Positions 5,830 to 5,904 of a stretch of 5,904 nucleotides of DNA are shown piece after piece. Each line of letters opens with the position of its first letter. Within the stretch, counting starts at the first letter, position 1. Both the position numbers and the translations under genes were made by a program. This DNA is from Rhodospirillaceae bacterium (GTDB lineage Bacteria; Pseudomonadota; Alphaproteobacteria; UBA11073), in the NCBI GenBank assembly GCA_003536545.1, contig DPZW01000111.1, forward strand, positions 1,319-7,222, given 5' to 3'. Below the pieces are notes generated by a model. That model did no database searches and was not told where the DNA came from. It saw nothing but the letters and a program-made list of their open reading frames with translations.

Positions 5830-5904
5830 AAGATACGGCAAGACTGTGGCAATGGTTTCAGAAAAATGCCCGCGATCTGCCGTGGCGTAAAACAATCGCA
5901 AATG
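5826..5904 (+). CDS. mutY: A/G-specific adenine glycosylase, N-terminal fragment (cut by window edge)
   Basis: Only 26 codons are present, from ATG 5826 to the window end. The sequence LWQWFQKNARDLPWRKT (residues 7-23) carries the W(F/Y)...R.LPWR signature that opens MutY, the glycosylase that removes adenine mispaired with 8-oxoguanine. The catalytic helix-hairpin-helix core and the iron-sulfur cluster lie outside the window, so activity cannot be judged. The start codon overlaps the stop of the winged-helix gene as ATGA, and no separate ribosome-binding site is evident, so translation is probably coupled to that gene. Confidence 0.82.
   Translation, partial: MKDTARLWQWFQKNARDLPWRKTIAN

Overview
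The window looks chromosomal and comes from a bacterium with roughly balanced base composition. An alphaproteobacterium is the best guess: the GTP cyclohydrolase II carries a long N-terminal extension of a kind I associate with that class, and the Wzz-like protein has an insertion also familiar from alphaproteobacterial polysaccharide loci. The species cannot be named from sequence alone. Coding density is very high: eight genes (six complete, one cut at each edge) leave almost no intergenic DNA, and no stretch over 60 bases lacks a gene. I see no rRNA, tRNA, CRISPR array, insertion sequence or attachment site.

Left part (1-2870, minus strand): a three-gene surface-polysaccharide operon. In transcription order it encodes a polytopic O-antigen polymerase/ligase-like protein (2870 to 1686), a GT4-type glycosyltransferase (1714 to 662, overlapping its predecessor by 29 bases), and a Wzz-family chain-length/export protein (652 to beyond base 1, nine bases downstream). 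Together they would transfer a sugar to a growing glycan, polymerise or ligate it, and set its length or export.

Middle part (2876-4115): a complete nth (endonuclease III) on the plus strand starts only 5 bases from the start codon of the polymerase gene. It ends 1 base from the stop codon of a convergent bactofilin gene. Both gene borders are therefore extremely tight, and promoter or terminator signals must lie inside neighbouring coding sequence.

Right part (4172-5904): ribA (GTP cyclohydrolase II, minus strand) lies upstream of the bactofilin gene on the same strand. Diverging from ribA across a 47-base gap is a small OmpR/PhoB-type winged-helix protein whose N-terminal half looks like a worn-down receiver domain. 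Its stop codon overlaps (ATGA) the start of a gene that is almost certainly mutY and is cut by the window end. The ribA/regulator gap holds a near-perfect 12-base direct repeat, a candidate regulatory site.

Most of the window is ordinary housekeeping and envelope biology. The parts most worth a second look are the regulator coupled to mutY with its repeat-containing control region, and the compressed nth/polymerase divergent start.
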